A DNA stretch of 64,000 bases, taken from NCBI RefSeq assembly GCF_900112135.1, contig NZ_FOLC01000013.1, forward strand, positions 98,440 to 162,439. Direction: 5' to 3'. The DNA is from Collimonas sp. OK412. Its GTDB lineage: Bacteria > Pseudomonadota > Gammaproteobacteria > Burkholderiales > Burkholderiaceae_D. Below are positions 37,501 to 46,756 of the stretch, piece after piece (the first letter of the stretch is position 1; each line of letters opens with the position of its first letter). The position numbers and the translations under genes are program-made. Under the pieces are notes generated by a model that was not told where the DNA came from, did not search any database, and saw nothing but the letters and a program-made list of their open reading frames with translations.

Positions 37501-38517
37501 ATGTTCGTTGTCATGCCAGTTTTTGTTCGCCGTTCTGTCCGTTGTTCCGTACTGGCCGCCTGCGGCCTGCTGACTGCATTTTCCACTTTCGCCGCCGCGC
37601 CTGCAGCGGCCATCGGCAACGCCGTGGTCGTGCTCAATTCGCGCGATGCCACCATCACCTTGCTGGACCAGGCGACTTATAAGGAAATCAATACTTTCCC
37701 GGTCGGCAAAGAGCCGCATCACCTGATGCCGACGCCGGACAATAAATCGCTGATCGTGGCTGCCGCCACCGGCAATTCCCTGCTGTTCCTGGACCCGAAA
37801 AGCGGGCTGCTGCAAAGCCAGGTCAAAGATATTGTCGATCCTTACCAGATCGGTTTTTCGCCGAACCAGAAATGGTTCATCGCCAACGGTCTGCGTCTCG
37901 ACCGCATCGATATCTACGGTTACGACGGCAAGAACCTGAAGCTGGCCAAGCGCTTGCCGCTGCCGTCCATGCCTAGCCACATGGCGTTTACCGCGGACAG
38001 TGCGCTGGCGTTCATCACCCTGCAGGGCAGCGACGAACTGGCTGCGGTCGACCTGGCGACGCAGAAGGTGAAATGGACCATGCCGATCGGCAAGCAGCCG
38101 GCCGGGGTCTACATGACGCCGGACAACAAATACCTGCTGGTAGGCGTGATGGGCAGCGACTACGTGGCCGTGGTTGACTGGCGCACCCAGAAGATCGTCA
38201 AGAAGATCAAGACCGGCGACGGCGCCCACAATTTCCGTCCGCAAGGCGACAACCGCCATGTATTCGTCTCGAACCGGGTGGTCGGCAGCATCAACGTGCT
38301 CGACCTGAATACGCTGGAAAGCACCGGCAGCATCGCTGTCCCGGGCGGTCCGGACTGCATGGAGATCACCGCCGACGGCAAGACCATGTGGGTCACCCAG
38401 CGCTGGCTGAAGAGGGTGTCGGTAATCGACCTGGACACGCGAAAAGTGATCAAGACGATTCCTGTGGGGCGTTCGCCGCACGGCATCTATTTCAATAACC
38501 GTGCTTCTGAATTGTGA
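37501..38517 (+). CDS. Exported YVTN-family beta-propeller protein
   Basis: Protein of 338 residues with an N-terminal signal peptide (about 1-37). Repeated blades follow, each with patterns such as VVVLNSRDATITLLD, PIGKQPAGVYMTPDNKYLLV and SIAVPGGPDCMEITADGKTMWV. It belongs to the lactonase/YncE-like group of periplasmic propellers; the ligand is unknown. Its TGA overlaps the start of the deacetylase gene, so it heads a four-gene coupled cluster. Confidence 0.82.
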   Translation: MFVVMPVFVRRSVRCSVLAACGLLTAFSTFAAAPAAAIGNAVVVLNSRDATITLLDQATYKEINTFPVGKEPHHLMPTPDNKSLIVAAATGNSLLFLDPKSGLLQSQVKDIVDPYQIGFSPNQKWFIANGLRLDRIDIYGYDGKNLKLAKRLPLPSMPSHMAFTADSALAFITLQGSDELAAVDLATQKVKWTMPIGKQPAGVYMTPDNKYLLVGVMGSDYVAVVDWRTQKIVKKIKTGDGAHNFRPQGDNRHVFVSNRVVGSINVLDLNTLESTGSIAVPGGPDCMEITADGKTMWVTQRWLKRVSVIDLDTRKVIKTIPVGRSPHGIYFNNRASEL

Positions 38518-39371
38518 TGCGCATGTTCCCCGCAACCAGGCGTAGCTGGCTGAGGGCAGCACTGGCGCTGGCGGCCCTGGCGCCGGCCACGCTGGCGCTG
38601 GCGCAGCCGCAGCCGGCCAAGGCATGCAGCGGCACGATCTACCTGAGTTTCGACACCGGCAGCCAGTCGCAAGCCGAATACATTGCACAGACCCTGAGAC
38701 GGCACCGCATCAAGGCCACGTTTTTCATGGCCAACGAGAAAACCGTGAACGGCGATTACACCCTGGACCCGAGCTGGGCGCCGTTCTGGAAATCGCTGGT
38801 GGCTGACGGCCACGCTTTCGGCAGCCATACATTCGACCATGTGTACGCCAAGCGAGACCTGGCGGACGGCAAGATCGAAGTGAAACCGCAGTTCGGCGCC
38901 AACGCCGGCAAGCTGCAAGCCTGGACCCCGCAGCAATATTGCGATGAGCTGAACCGCGTCGACCAGCGTTTCCAGACGCTGACCGGCAAGCACATCGACC
39001 ATTTCTGGCGCACGCCCGGCGGCCATCTGACGCCGCATACGCTGGCGGCCGGCGAGGCTTGCGGCTACAAGCATGTGGCCTGGGCCGCGGCCGGTTTTTC
39101 CGGCGACGAACTGCCTAGCGACAAATGGCCGAACCAGCTGCTGCTGGAGCGCACGCTGAAAAATCTCAAGGACGGTGATATCGTCATGGCGCACCTGGGA
39201 ATCTGGTCGCGTAAAGATCCTTGGGCGCCGGCGGTGCTGGAGCCCTTGATCAGCGGCCTGGAGAAAAAAGGATTTTGTTTTGCGACGTTGCGCGACCATC
39301 CGGCCTACCAAGGCAGCCTGAAAGGCCCGGTCGCGGAAATCAAAGCGGGAAAGGCGCATAAGGCCTCATGA
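38517..39371 (+). CDS. Exported polysaccharide deacetylase (NodB-like)
   Basis: Protein of 284 residues with a signal peptide (about 1-29). NodB motifs: SFDTGS at 44-49, GSHTFDH (metal-binding His pair), FWRTPGGH and a late MAHLG. In most deacetylases the first motif is TFDDG, where the second Asp binds the metal; here it is Thr. This may alter metal binding or mark a variant family. ATG at 38517 shares one base with the previous stop (TGATG). The C-terminus overlaps the next gene by ATGA. Confidence 0.82.
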   Translation: MRMFPATRRSWLRAALALAALAPATLALAQPQPAKACSGTIYLSFDTGSQSQAEYIAQTLRRHRIKATFFMANEKTVNGDYTLDPSWAPFWKSLVADGHAFGSHTFDHVYAKRDLADGKIEVKPQFGANAGKLQAWTPQQYCDELNRVDQRFQTLTGKHIDHFWRTPGGHLTPHTLAAGEACGYKHVAWAAAGFSGDELPSDKWPNQLLLERTLKNLKDGDIVMAHLGIWSRKDPWAPAVLEPLISGLEKKGFCFATLRDHPAYQGSLKGPVAEIKAGKAHKAS

Positions 39372-40354
39372 TAAATACATTGGTGGACTGGTTCGCCAGC
39401 GTCCAGGCATGGCTGTTCCAGTCGGTGGTGCAGCCGCTCATGTTCCATGCCGGTTTCAGCGAATACCTGGAAGATGCTTTCGACGGCACCGAATGGTTCC
39501 TGATCGGCGTCTGCGAACTGGTCCTCCTGTTCCTTATCCTGCGGCCGCTGGAAGCATGGATTCCGGTGCACAGCTTCAGCGACCGGCGCGCGCGCTGGAT
39601 CGATTTCCTGTACACCGTGCTGTACCGCCTCGGCGCCTTTTCGGTATTCGTGTTTTTCCTGGTCGATCCCCTGGTGGCGAAAGTCACCGAGCTGCTGCAC
39701 CTGCAAGGGGTCAACCCGTTCAACCTGGAAGACCTGCTGCCGGGCATGACCGACCGGCCGCTGGCCGCCTTCCTGATGTACCTGGTGGTGCTGGACCTGT
39801 GCGAATACTGGTACCACCGCGCACAGCACAGCTTCGGCTGGCTGTGGGGCTTGCACAGCCTGCATCACAGCCAGCAGAACATGAACCTGTGGAGCGACGA
39901 CCGCAACCACTTGCTCGACGGCCTGATCCATGACGTCGTGATGGCGCTGGTGGCGCTGGCGATCGGCGTCGAGCCGGCGCAATACGTGCTGCTGGTGTCG
40001 ATCACGCGCATGCTGCAAAGCCTGCAGCACGCCAATGTGCGGATCCACTTCGGCCGCCTGGGCGACGCCATCGTCGTTTCGCCGCGCTTCCACCGCTGGC
40101 ACCACGCGGTCGGCGTCGGCCACGAGAGCAAGGGCAAGGGAACACTGGGCGGCCATAATTTCGGCGTGCTGTTTGCGTTCTGGGATGTGCTTTTCCGCAG
40201 CGCGCATTTCGGCAAGACTTTTGAACATACCGGCGTGCGCGACCAGCTGCCGAGCGCCGGCAGGACGGTCCGCGACTACGGCAGCGGCTTCTGGGCGCAG
40301 CAATGGCTGGGCCTGAAGCGCATGGTCGAATTTTCCAGAAGGCGGTCCAGCTGA
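39368..40354 (+). CDS. Sterol desaturase/fatty acid hydroxylase family membrane protein
   Basis: Integral membrane di-iron enzyme of 328 residues. The histidine boxes are intact: HRAQH, HSLHH and HRWHH, on segments between hydrophobic helices. The family hydroxylates or desaturates lipids. The ATGA overlap with the deacetylase gene and the 1-nt overlap with the following EI24 gene indicate coupled translation. Substrate unknown; an envelope lipid is the natural guess. Confidence 0.87.
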   Translation: MINTLVDWFASVQAWLFQSVVQPLMFHAGFSEYLEDAFDGTEWFLIGVCELVLLFLILRPLEAWIPVHSFSDRRARWIDFLYTVLYRLGAFSVFVFFLVDPLVAKVTELLHLQGVNPFNLEDLLPGMTDRPLAAFLMYLVVLDLCEYWYHRAQHSFGWLWGLHSLHHSQQNMNLWSDDRNHLLDGLIHDVVMALVALAIGVEPAQYVLLVSITRMLQSLQHANVRIHFGRLGDAIVVSPRFHRWHHAVGVGHESKGKGTLGGHNFGVLFAFWDVLFRSAHFGKTFEHTGVRDQLPSAGRTVRDYGSGFWAQQWLGLKRMVEFSRRRSS

Positions 40355-41226
40355 TGCGCCCGGTACTGGTAGCCTTCGGCCGGGCTCTGTTGTCGCAGCT
40401 GCATTACCGCATGCTGATGCTGACTTTCCTGCCGTTCGTATTGTCGATCGTGATCTGGGGGCTGGCCTTGTGGTGGGGTTTGCAGCCGATGATCGACTGG
40501 CTGCAAAAGAATTATTTTGCCGGCAACGACGGCTGGGGCATTGCCAATTATGTGCCGGCCTGGCTCGGCCTGGGCGCGCTCAAGACCGTCATCGTGCCGT
40601 GGCTGGCGCTGTGGGCTTTGCTGCCGCTGATGATCCTGACCGCCTTGCTGTTCGTCGGCGCGTTTGCCTTGCCGGCGACCGCGCGCCACATCGGCCGCCG
40701 CCATTTCCCCGACCTCGAACTGCGCCACGGCGGCTCGCTGCTCGGCAGCGCCTGGACTTCCTTTACCGCCTTCCTGCTGTTCTGCGTGCTGTGGCTGGTG
40801 ACGTTGCCGCTGTGGCTGATCCCGCCGTTCGCCTTCCTGGTGCCGCTGGTGTTGTGGGGCTGGCTGACATACCGGGTGTTTGCCTACGAAGCGCTGGCGG
40901 CGCATGCCGACAAGGACGAAATGCGGGCGCTGCTGCGGATCCATCGCTGGCCGCTGCTGCTGATCGGGGTGATCGCCGGCGCCCTGGGCGCGGCGCCGAC
41001 CGTCTTGTGGCTGGGCGGCGCCTTGTGGCTGGTGGTGTTTCCCCTGCTGGCAGCCGCTTCCATCTGGCTGTATGTGCTGGTGTTCGTGTTCACCGGCCTG
41101 TGGTTTGAATATTATTGCCTGGCGGCGCTGGCCAAATATCGGGCGGCGGGCCAGGCTGCTATCATTATGGCTGAACGTGGCGAGGACCAGGTGATTCACC
41201 AGTTGTCCGATACGCCGCAGTTGTAG
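40354..41226 (+). CDS. EI24 domain-containing membrane protein
   Basis: Membrane protein of 290 residues with about six hydrophobic segments in the EI24/CysZ fold: paired helices around LPFVLSIVIWGLALWWG, then WAAA-poor loops and LALWALLPLMILTALLFVGAF. The start at 40354 shares one base with the previous stop. CysZ itself imports sulfate, but EI24 proteins next to a CinA-like gene are common in Burkholderiales and have no established function. It ends the four-gene coupled cluster. Confidence 0.8.
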   Translation: MRPVLVAFGRALLSQLHYRMLMLTFLPFVLSIVIWGLALWWGLQPMIDWLQKNYFAGNDGWGIANYVPAWLGLGALKTVIVPWLALWALLPLMILTALLFVGAFALPATARHIGRRHFPDLELRHGGSLLGSAWTSFTAFLLFCVLWLVTLPLWLIPPFAFLVPLVLWGWLTYRVFAYEALAAHADKDEMRALLRIHRWPLLLIGVIAGALGAAPTVLWLGGALWLVVFPLLAAASIWLYVLVFVFTGLWFEYYCLAALAKYRAAGQAAIIMAERGEDQVIHQLSDTPQL

Positions 41227-41338
41227 GGTTCATGTGCCGGTAAAGATTCGGAGTTAAGATCGGTGTGGAATGCCTTGACGTCATTAATTATCTTTCTGCC
41301 AAATACCTCTATCCATCCTCAGCTGAACGGCGATCCCC

Positions 41339-42139
41339 ATGGCAATCGGACTTATCATCATCGGCGACGAAATCCTGTCAGGCAGGCGAGTCGATAAACA
41401 CTTTCCGAAAATACTGGAAATGCTCACTGCCCGGGGTTTGCGCCTGGACTGGGCGGAATACATAGGCGACGACCGGGCCCGTATCACGGCCACCCTGAAA
41501 CGTACTTTCGACAGCGAAGACATCGTGTTCTGCACCGGCGGCATCGGCGCCACGCCGGACGACCACACCCGCCAGTGCGCCGCCGCGGCGCTGGGCGTGC
41601 CGCTGGTGCTGCATCCCGAAGCGCGCGAGAAAATCCGCGAACGGATCGCCGACACCGCGCGCGACGCCGGCCTGGCGCTGGATTACGATACGCCGGACAA
41701 CCTGCATCGGCTGAAGATGGGCGAGTTTCCGCAAGGCGCCGCCATCATCCCCAATCCGTTCAACAAGATCCCCGGTTTTTCGGTGTCGCACCAAGGAGAG
41801 GGCGCCCATTATTTCGCGCCTGGTTTCCCGGTGATGGCCTGGCCCATGTTCGAATGGGTGCTGGACACCTATTACGCAGACCGCTTCCACCAGGACCCGC
41901 AGCTGGAACAGTCGGTGCTGGTGTTCGAGGCGATGGAATCGACGCTGACGCCATTGATGGAAGCTATCGAGGCGGAGTTTCCGCTGGTGAAAGTGTTCAG
42001 CCTGCCGCACGTGGGCGATGCCGGCACCCGGCGCCACATCGATCTCGGCGTAAAGGGAGAGCCGGTGCAAAGCGCGGCAGCGTTCAAGAAAATGCTGGCA
42101 GGCCTGGACCAGCTAAAGGTAGATTACCGGCCGGCATGA
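41339..42139 (+). CDS. CinA-like molybdopterin-binding domain protein
   Basis: Protein of 266 residues with the MoaB/Mog-like fold. IIGDEILSGRRVDKHFP and VFCTGGIGATPDDHTRQ are the family motifs. It lacks the C-terminal amidohydrolase domain of full CinA. Such proteins are annotated competence/damage-inducible protein A; in CinA the related domain acts as an ADP-ribose pyrophosphatase. Role here is unknown. It is 112 bp after the EI24 gene. Confidence 0.85.
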   Translation: MAIGLIIIGDEILSGRRVDKHFPKILEMLTARGLRLDWAEYIGDDRARITATLKRTFDSEDIVFCTGGIGATPDDHTRQCAAAALGVPLVLHPEAREKIRERIADTARDAGLALDYDTPDNLHRLKMGEFPQGAAIIPNPFNKIPGFSVSHQGEGAHYFAPGFPVMAWPMFEWVLDTYYADRFHQDPQLEQSVLVFEAMESTLTPLMEAIEAEFPLVKVFSLPHVGDAGTRRHIDLGVKGEPVQSAAAFKKMLAGLDQLKVDYRPA

Positions 42140-42264
42140 CGCCGGCTCCATCGGATTCCTATCCTACTTATTTCCTCCACTCATTTTTCCACTTATTTTC
42201 CACTTAACCAAAGCGTTTGCCGCCGGCGATCGGCGGCAATCCGCTGCTATCTGATTGACATCAT

Positions 42265-44832
42265 ATGTTCGGATTCCTTTTCAAGCGCGCTGACCGTCCC
42301 GACCGCAAAGCGCCGCAAGCCGCCGTTGCTCCACAGGCCGCGTTGCGCGCCGAGGCCAGGCAGGTATCGGACCTGGCCCGGCAGCAAGCGTTACAGCAAG
42401 CGCAGGCTTTGACTGATGAAACCGCCGCGGTGGCGTTCATCCTGCAATCCGCGTTTGCCGATGCCCGTTTGTGCGCGGCGCAGCTGGTGCAATCGCCCGC
42501 GGCCCTGGAGCAGGTTTTGCAGGCATGCCGCAACACCGACCGGCGCGTCGCCAAGCTGATGCAAGGACGGCTCGACAGCGGACGCCAGCAGCAGCAGGTT
42601 GCCGACAAGGCAGCCGCATCGGTGGCGCAGGCGCAGCGCCTGCTGCAAGAGCAGCAACTGATGCCGAACCAGGTGGCCGAGCTGGACCGGGGCTGGGACG
42701 CCAAGGATGTGCCGGCTGGATTGCAGCAGCAATTTTCGCAAGTGCGCGCCGCGCTTGCCGATCGCCTCGCGGCCCAGGCTGATTTGCAGCGCAGCGCCAT
42801 CGGCGTCCTGGCCAGCGCGCGCGCATTGCACCTGCAGCTCAAGACGGACATGGCCGCCAAGCCGCGGAACCAGCAGGAACTCGACACGCTGGAAGCGCAA
42901 ATGGCGGCTTGCGCCAGCCACGCTGAAGCGCCGACCTTGCCGCGCCACCTGGCGGCCGAATTTGCGCTGGAAGCCCAAGCCTTGCGCAAGCTGCTGTCGG
43001 ATTTGCAGCAGCACCGATCCGCCTTGCAGGCGCGCAGTGATTTGCTGGCAAGCTGGGAAAGCGCCGCCGAAGCGCTGGATGGAGAGACATTGAAGGCGGA
43101 TTGGTCAGCCTTGCCCAGATTGCCAGCGGCATTGCTTGACGACGGCCTGGAACAACGGTACCAGGCACTGCTGAAGCAATATACGGTTGCAGCGCCAAGC
43201 AAACCGGAAAAGACCCGGCCGCCGGCAGCAACGGCAGAGGGCGGCGAGCGCCCGCAAATCGACGCAACCCTGGACGGCCTTGAAAAAGCCCTGGAAGACG
43301 GCGCGCTGCAAGCGGCGATGGATTTCGACAAAACGCTGCGGGCCGTCGATTTCAAGCAGCACAAGCCGAGCGCGGCGCAAAGCAGCCGCCTGGCGCAAGC
43401 GCGCGCCGAGTTGGCGCGGCTGCAAGGCTGGGCGCGCTGGGGCGGCAATGTGTCGCGCGAAGAATTGACCAAGGCTGCGCAAGAGTTGCAGCAGCAAGCG
43501 CTGGCGCCGGCCGAACTGGCAAAAAAAATCGGCAGCCTGCGGGCGCGCTGGAAATCCCTGGATGTCAGCTCAGGTCCGGCGCCGAAAACCCTGTGGGAAG
43601 GTTTTGACAGCGCATGCACCAGCGCCTATGCGCCTGTGGCGGCGCATTTCCAGCAGCAAGCCGAACAGCGCCAAGCCAACCAGGGCAGCGCGCGCGCCCT
43701 GATCGACGAAGTGCAGCAATATGCGCAGGCGGCATTGCAAGCAGAACAGCCGACCGGGGCGGCAGCGGACTGGAAAGCCATCGCCCAGTTTTGCCAGCAG
43801 AAACAGCAAGCCTGGAAAAACCTGGGGCCGATCAACCGTGGCGAAAAAAAGACGCTCGACAGCAGTTTTGCCGCAGCCATCCAGACCTTGCTGGCGCCGC
43901 TGGCGCAACAGCAGGCCGGCGAAATCGCCAAGCGCGAACAGCTGATTGCCGAAGCGGCGCAATTGCCTGCCAATCAGCGCGATACCGCCGAGCGTGTGAA
44001 GGAATTGCAACAGCGCTGGCAAGAGCAGGCCAAGGCGCTGCCTTTGCCGCGCCAGGACGAGCAGGAACTGTGGCAGCGTTTTCGCAGCGCTTGCGACGCC
44101 ATCTTTGCCCAGCGCAAGGAAGCGGCGTCCAGCGCCGATGCCGAGCGGCGCGATAACCTGCGTTTGCGCGAAGAACAATGTGCGGCGCTGGAAGCCGCAG
44201 TGAACCAGCCGGCGGCAGAATTGCCGAAAATCCTGCAGCAGGCCCAGCAGGAATGGGCGCGCGGCGGACAGGTGCCGCGTGCGCTCCAGGCCCAGGTTGA
44301 AGTACGTTTCCAGGCCGCCCTTGGCGCCCTGCAGGCGCGGCTCGAGCAGGGCCGGCGCCAGGCCGCTTTGGCGCAAGCCGATGCCCTGCGCGACAAGCTG
44401 GTCTTGTGCCAGCAGCTTGAAACGGTGATAGCGGCTGCCGAGAATCCGCTCGAAGCCGACTGGCGCAACCGCTGGCAAGCCCTGCCGCGGTTGGCGCCTG
44501 CCTTTGAAAAGGTTGTCGCGGCGCGTTTCGAGCGTGGCTTGCAAAACGCCGATGGCTACGCTGCCACGCTGGAAAGCCAGCGCCCGGCATTGCAGCAAGA
44601 GTTGCTGCTGGCGGAAATCCTGGCTGGCATCGATAGCCCGCCGGCGTTGTCGCGCGAGCGTTTGCAGTTGCAGGTGGAAGTATTGCAAGCGTCGCTGAAG
44701 GCGGGCGGTTCGGCGAAAAACATCGAACAACAGCTGTTGCATATTTGCAACCTGCCAGCCTTGATGGATGAAGCGGCGCTGCAGCGGCTGTTGAAACTGG
44801 TGGCCCAGGTCAAGCCCGCAGCGGATAAATAA
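42265..44832 (+). CDS. Large DUF349 coiled-coil protein
   Basis: Protein of 855 residues, rich in Ala, Gln and Leu, almost entirely helical in appearance. Several DUF349 repeats are visible, each with a tryptophan-based pattern like RARWKSLD, QQAWKNLGPINRGEKK and LQQRWQEQAKALP. No membrane segment or catalytic motif. DUF349 proteins are widespread in betaproteobacteria and not characterised to my knowledge; the repeats suggest a scaffold or nucleic-acid-associated rod. The start at 42265 has no strong ribosome-binding site. Confidence 0.8.
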   Translation: MFGFLFKRADRPDRKAPQAAVAPQAALRAEARQVSDLARQQALQQAQALTDETAAVAFILQSAFADARLCAAQLVQSPAALEQVLQACRNTDRRVAKLMQGRLDSGRQQQQVADKAAASVAQAQRLLQEQQLMPNQVAELDRGWDAKDVPAGLQQQFSQVRAALADRLAAQADLQRSAIGVLASARALHLQLKTDMAAKPRNQQELDTLEAQMAACASHAEAPTLPRHLAAEFALEAQALRKLLSDLQQHRSALQARSDLLASWESAAEALDGETLKADWSALPRLPAALLDDGLEQRYQALLKQYTVAAPSKPEKTRPPAATAEGGERPQIDATLDGLEKALEDGALQAAMDFDKTLRAVDFKQHKPSAAQSSRLAQARAELARLQGWARWGGNVSREELTKAAQELQQQALAPAELAKKIGSLRARWKSLDVSSGPAPKTLWEGFDSACTSAYAPVAAHFQQQAEQRQANQGSARALIDEVQQYAQAALQAEQPTGAAADWKAIAQFCQQKQQAWKNLGPINRGEKKTLDSSFAAAIQTLLAPLAQQQAGEIAKREQLIAEAAQLPANQRDTAERVKELQQRWQEQAKALPLPRQDEQELWQRFRSACDAIFAQRKEAASSADAERRDNLRLREEQCAALEAAVNQPAAELPKILQQAQQEWARGGQVPRALQAQVEVRFQAALGALQARLEQGRRQAALAQADALRDKLVLCQQLETVIAAAENPLEADWRNRWQALPRLAPAFEKVVAARFERGLQNADGYAATLESQRPALQQELLLAEILAGIDSPPALSRERLQLQVEVLQASLKAGGSAKNIEQQLLHICNLPALMDEAALQRLLKLVAQVKPAADK

Positions 44833-44844
44833 AAGGCGCCGGGC

Positions 44845-44871
44845 AAAAAAATACCCCGGCTGGCCGGGGTA
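44845..44871 (-). terminator. Intrinsic terminator after the phasin gene
   Basis: TACCCCGG and CCGGGGTA (44852-44859, 44864-44871) with loop CTGG. Read on the minus strand a T7 run follows the stem. It serves the phasin gene, and converges on the DUF349 gene. Confidence 0.85.
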
Positions 44872-44941
44872 AATACCGATACCGCTATCGCGGGTACCGA
44901 GGAGATTCAGGCTGGCGCGCCAGGCACGCCAGTTTTGCAAA

Positions 44942-45505
44942 TTACTTCTTGGCGCGGGACGCAGTCTTGGTAGCAGCTTGCGACAATTGGTCGACAGCGC
45001 TGTTGACGTTGGTTTCCAGCGCTTCAACAGCTTGCTTGGTGCTCTTGGCGAACTGTTCGTAACCGGCGTTGGCGCTGCCGATGGCCGATTTGACGAAAGC
45101 AACTGCGCCTTCTGCGCCAGGAGGCACGTTCTTCGATGCCTGGTCAACGAATTCGATGACTTTACGCTTGGTTTCTGCAACTTGCGCTTCAGCCGACTTG
45201 GCCAGTTCAGCTTGCGTGCTGGAAGCGATGCTGGCGAAATGACGGCCGTAAGCAATTGCTTTTTCAGTGTTCGGCTGGGCCAGCGCTGCGCTCAGCGAGA
45301 AAAATTCCTGTGGATCTTTAGCCGAAAACAGTTTCTGGGTAGTAGCGTTCGAATCTTCCAGCGAAGCCTTGGCGGCGTTCAGGTTGAGGTCGATCAGCTT
45401 TTCCACGCCGGCAAACGCCTTGGTCGTGAAATCGGTGAACAGGGCCAGATTGGATTCAAAATTGGCTTTGGCGGCGGCTGAAAATTGTTCTGCAACGGTA
45501 GACAT
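44942..45505 (-). CDS. phaP: Phasin family protein
   Basis: Protein of 187 residues with the phasin_2 domain: AAAKANFESNLALFTDFTTK, LDLNLNAAKASLEDS, and FFSLSAALAQPNTEKAIAYG. The C-terminal part is Ala/Lys-rich. Phasins coat polyhydroxyalkanoate granules and control their size and number, so the organism probably stores PHA. GGAG lies before the ATG. It is transcribed alone with its own terminator. Confidence 0.93.
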   Translation of the reverse strand: MSTVAEQFSAAAKANFESNLALFTDFTTKAFAGVEKLIDLNLNAAKASLEDSNATTQKLFSAKDPQEFFSLSAALAQPNTEKAIAYGRHFASIASSTQAELAKSAEAQVAETKRKVIEFVDQASKNVPPGAEGAVAFVKSAIGSANAGYEQFAKSTKQAVEALETNVNSAVDQLSQAATKTASRAKK

Positions 45506-45817
45506 GGCTTCTCCTAAGATTCGGTGCTATAAAAACGAAAAGGGCGATAGGGCAATTCAAGGGTGGCTAAGATCTAGCCGTTGATTGCGCCTGCCAGTAG
45601 TCTCGATGAGCATTGTGCGACGCAACAATTTCATTTTAAATTATTCTGAACCTGTGTCAAGAGATTTTTTGTGCGCTGCAATATATTGTTTATATCGATT
45701 TGAAAAAAGCTTATGAAATCAATTTATTAGCGCATTATTTGTTGTTGTTTCGAGCACTCTGCGGCGGCAGCCGGCCAATGGTAGACTGACCGTTTTACCG
45801 GATCCGCGCCGTCTATC
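45506..45817. promoter_or_regulatory. 312-bp phasin promoter region
   Basis: Divergent region between the phasin and deacetylase genes. It holds an imperfect dyad ATTGT...ACAAT at 45612-45629 and a nearby TGCGCTGCAATATATTG. Phasin promoters in betaproteobacteria are bound by the repressor PhaR at similar sequences, so this is a candidate operator. Otherwise AT-rich with no gene. Confidence 0.35.
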
Positions 45818-46753
45818 TTGAAAGCCTTCTACAGCGACCATTTCGTGCTGCCCCTGCCAGCCGGACATCGTTTCCCCATGCAGAAATACCGGCTTATCCA
45901 TGAAGCCGCGCTGGCGGCCGTCGGCGATATCGATTTCCATGAGGCGCCGACCACCAGCGACGGCGTGCTGGCCCTGGCGCACCACCCACGCTATATCAAT
46001 GCGGTCAGCGCCGGCACTTTGCCGGAAAGTGTGCAAAAAGCCATCGGTTTTCCCTGGACGCCGCAGATGGTGGAGCGCTCGCGGCGCTCCGCCGGCGCCA
46101 CCATCGCCGCTTGCCGCGCCGCGCTGACGGATCCCGGGCGGATCGCGGTCAACCTGGCGGGCGGCACCCACCACGCGTTCGCCGACCAGGGCGCCGGTTT
46201 CTGCGTCTTCAACGATGCGGCGATCGCGGCGCGGCTGATGCAGGCGGAGCGCCGGGTGCAGCGGGTCGCCATCGTCGACCTCGATGTCCACCAGGGCAAC
46301 GGCACGGCGTCGATCCTGGCCAAGGACGATTCGATTTTCACCCTGTCGCTGCACGGCGCCCGCAATTATCCGTTCGACAAGGAAAACAGCGACCTTGATG
46401 TGGCGCTGGCCGACGGCACCGGCGACCAGGCTTACCTGAGCGCGCTGCAGGACGCACTGGCGACCATGCTGGGACGCTTCTCGCCGCAGCTGATCATTTT
46501 CCTGGCCGGCGCCGATCCGCATGAAGGCGACCGGCTGGGGCGGCTGAAGCTGAGTTTCGATGGCCTCGCCCGGCGCGACGCCATGCTGCTGGAGACTGCC
46601 GGCCGCCATGCGATACCGGTAGCGATCGCGATGGCGGGCGGGTATGGCAAGAATATACAAGACACGGTAGCGATCCACCTGCAAACTATCTCGCTCGCAG
46701 CACAGTGCGCGCGCCGGCAGGGCGCCGTCCAGCCGTCTACCTCACCCGGATAA
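45818..46753 (+). CDS. Histone deacetylase family protein (acetylpolyamine/acetoin-utilisation type)
   Basis: Zinc hydrolase of 311 residues. Conserved GGTHHAFADQGAGFCVFND holds the tandem catalytic His; DLDVHQGNGT holds zinc ligands Asp and His; the third zinc Asp is in LAGADPHEGD, and MAGGYG holds the active-site Tyr. Bacterial members remove acetyl groups from polyamines or proteins. The start is TTG at 45818 with no Shine-Dalgarno; the protein begins MKAFYSDHF, the expected family N-terminus, so the mRNA may be leaderless or poorly translated. An EamA transporter gene follows 3 bp later. Confidence 0.85.
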   Translation: MKAFYSDHFVLPLPAGHRFPMQKYRLIHEAALAAVGDIDFHEAPTTSDGVLALAHHPRYINAVSAGTLPESVQKAIGFPWTPQMVERSRRSAGATIAACRAALTDPGRIAVNLAGGTHHAFADQGAGFCVFNDAAIAARLMQAERRVQRVAIVDLDVHQGNGTASILAKDDSIFTLSLHGARNYPFDKENSDLDVALADGTGDQAYLSALQDALATMLGRFSPQLIIFLAGADPHEGDRLGRLKLSFDGLARRDAMLLETAGRHAIPVAIAMAGGYGKNIQDTVAIHLQTISLAAQCARRQGAVQPSTSPG

Positions 46754-46756
46754 TCC

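Noticed and set aside
43570..45255. 561-residue antisense frame across DUF349 and the phasin gene
   Set aside because: It crosses two supported genes and the phasin terminator, and its sequence is low-complexity Arg/Leu/Gln.
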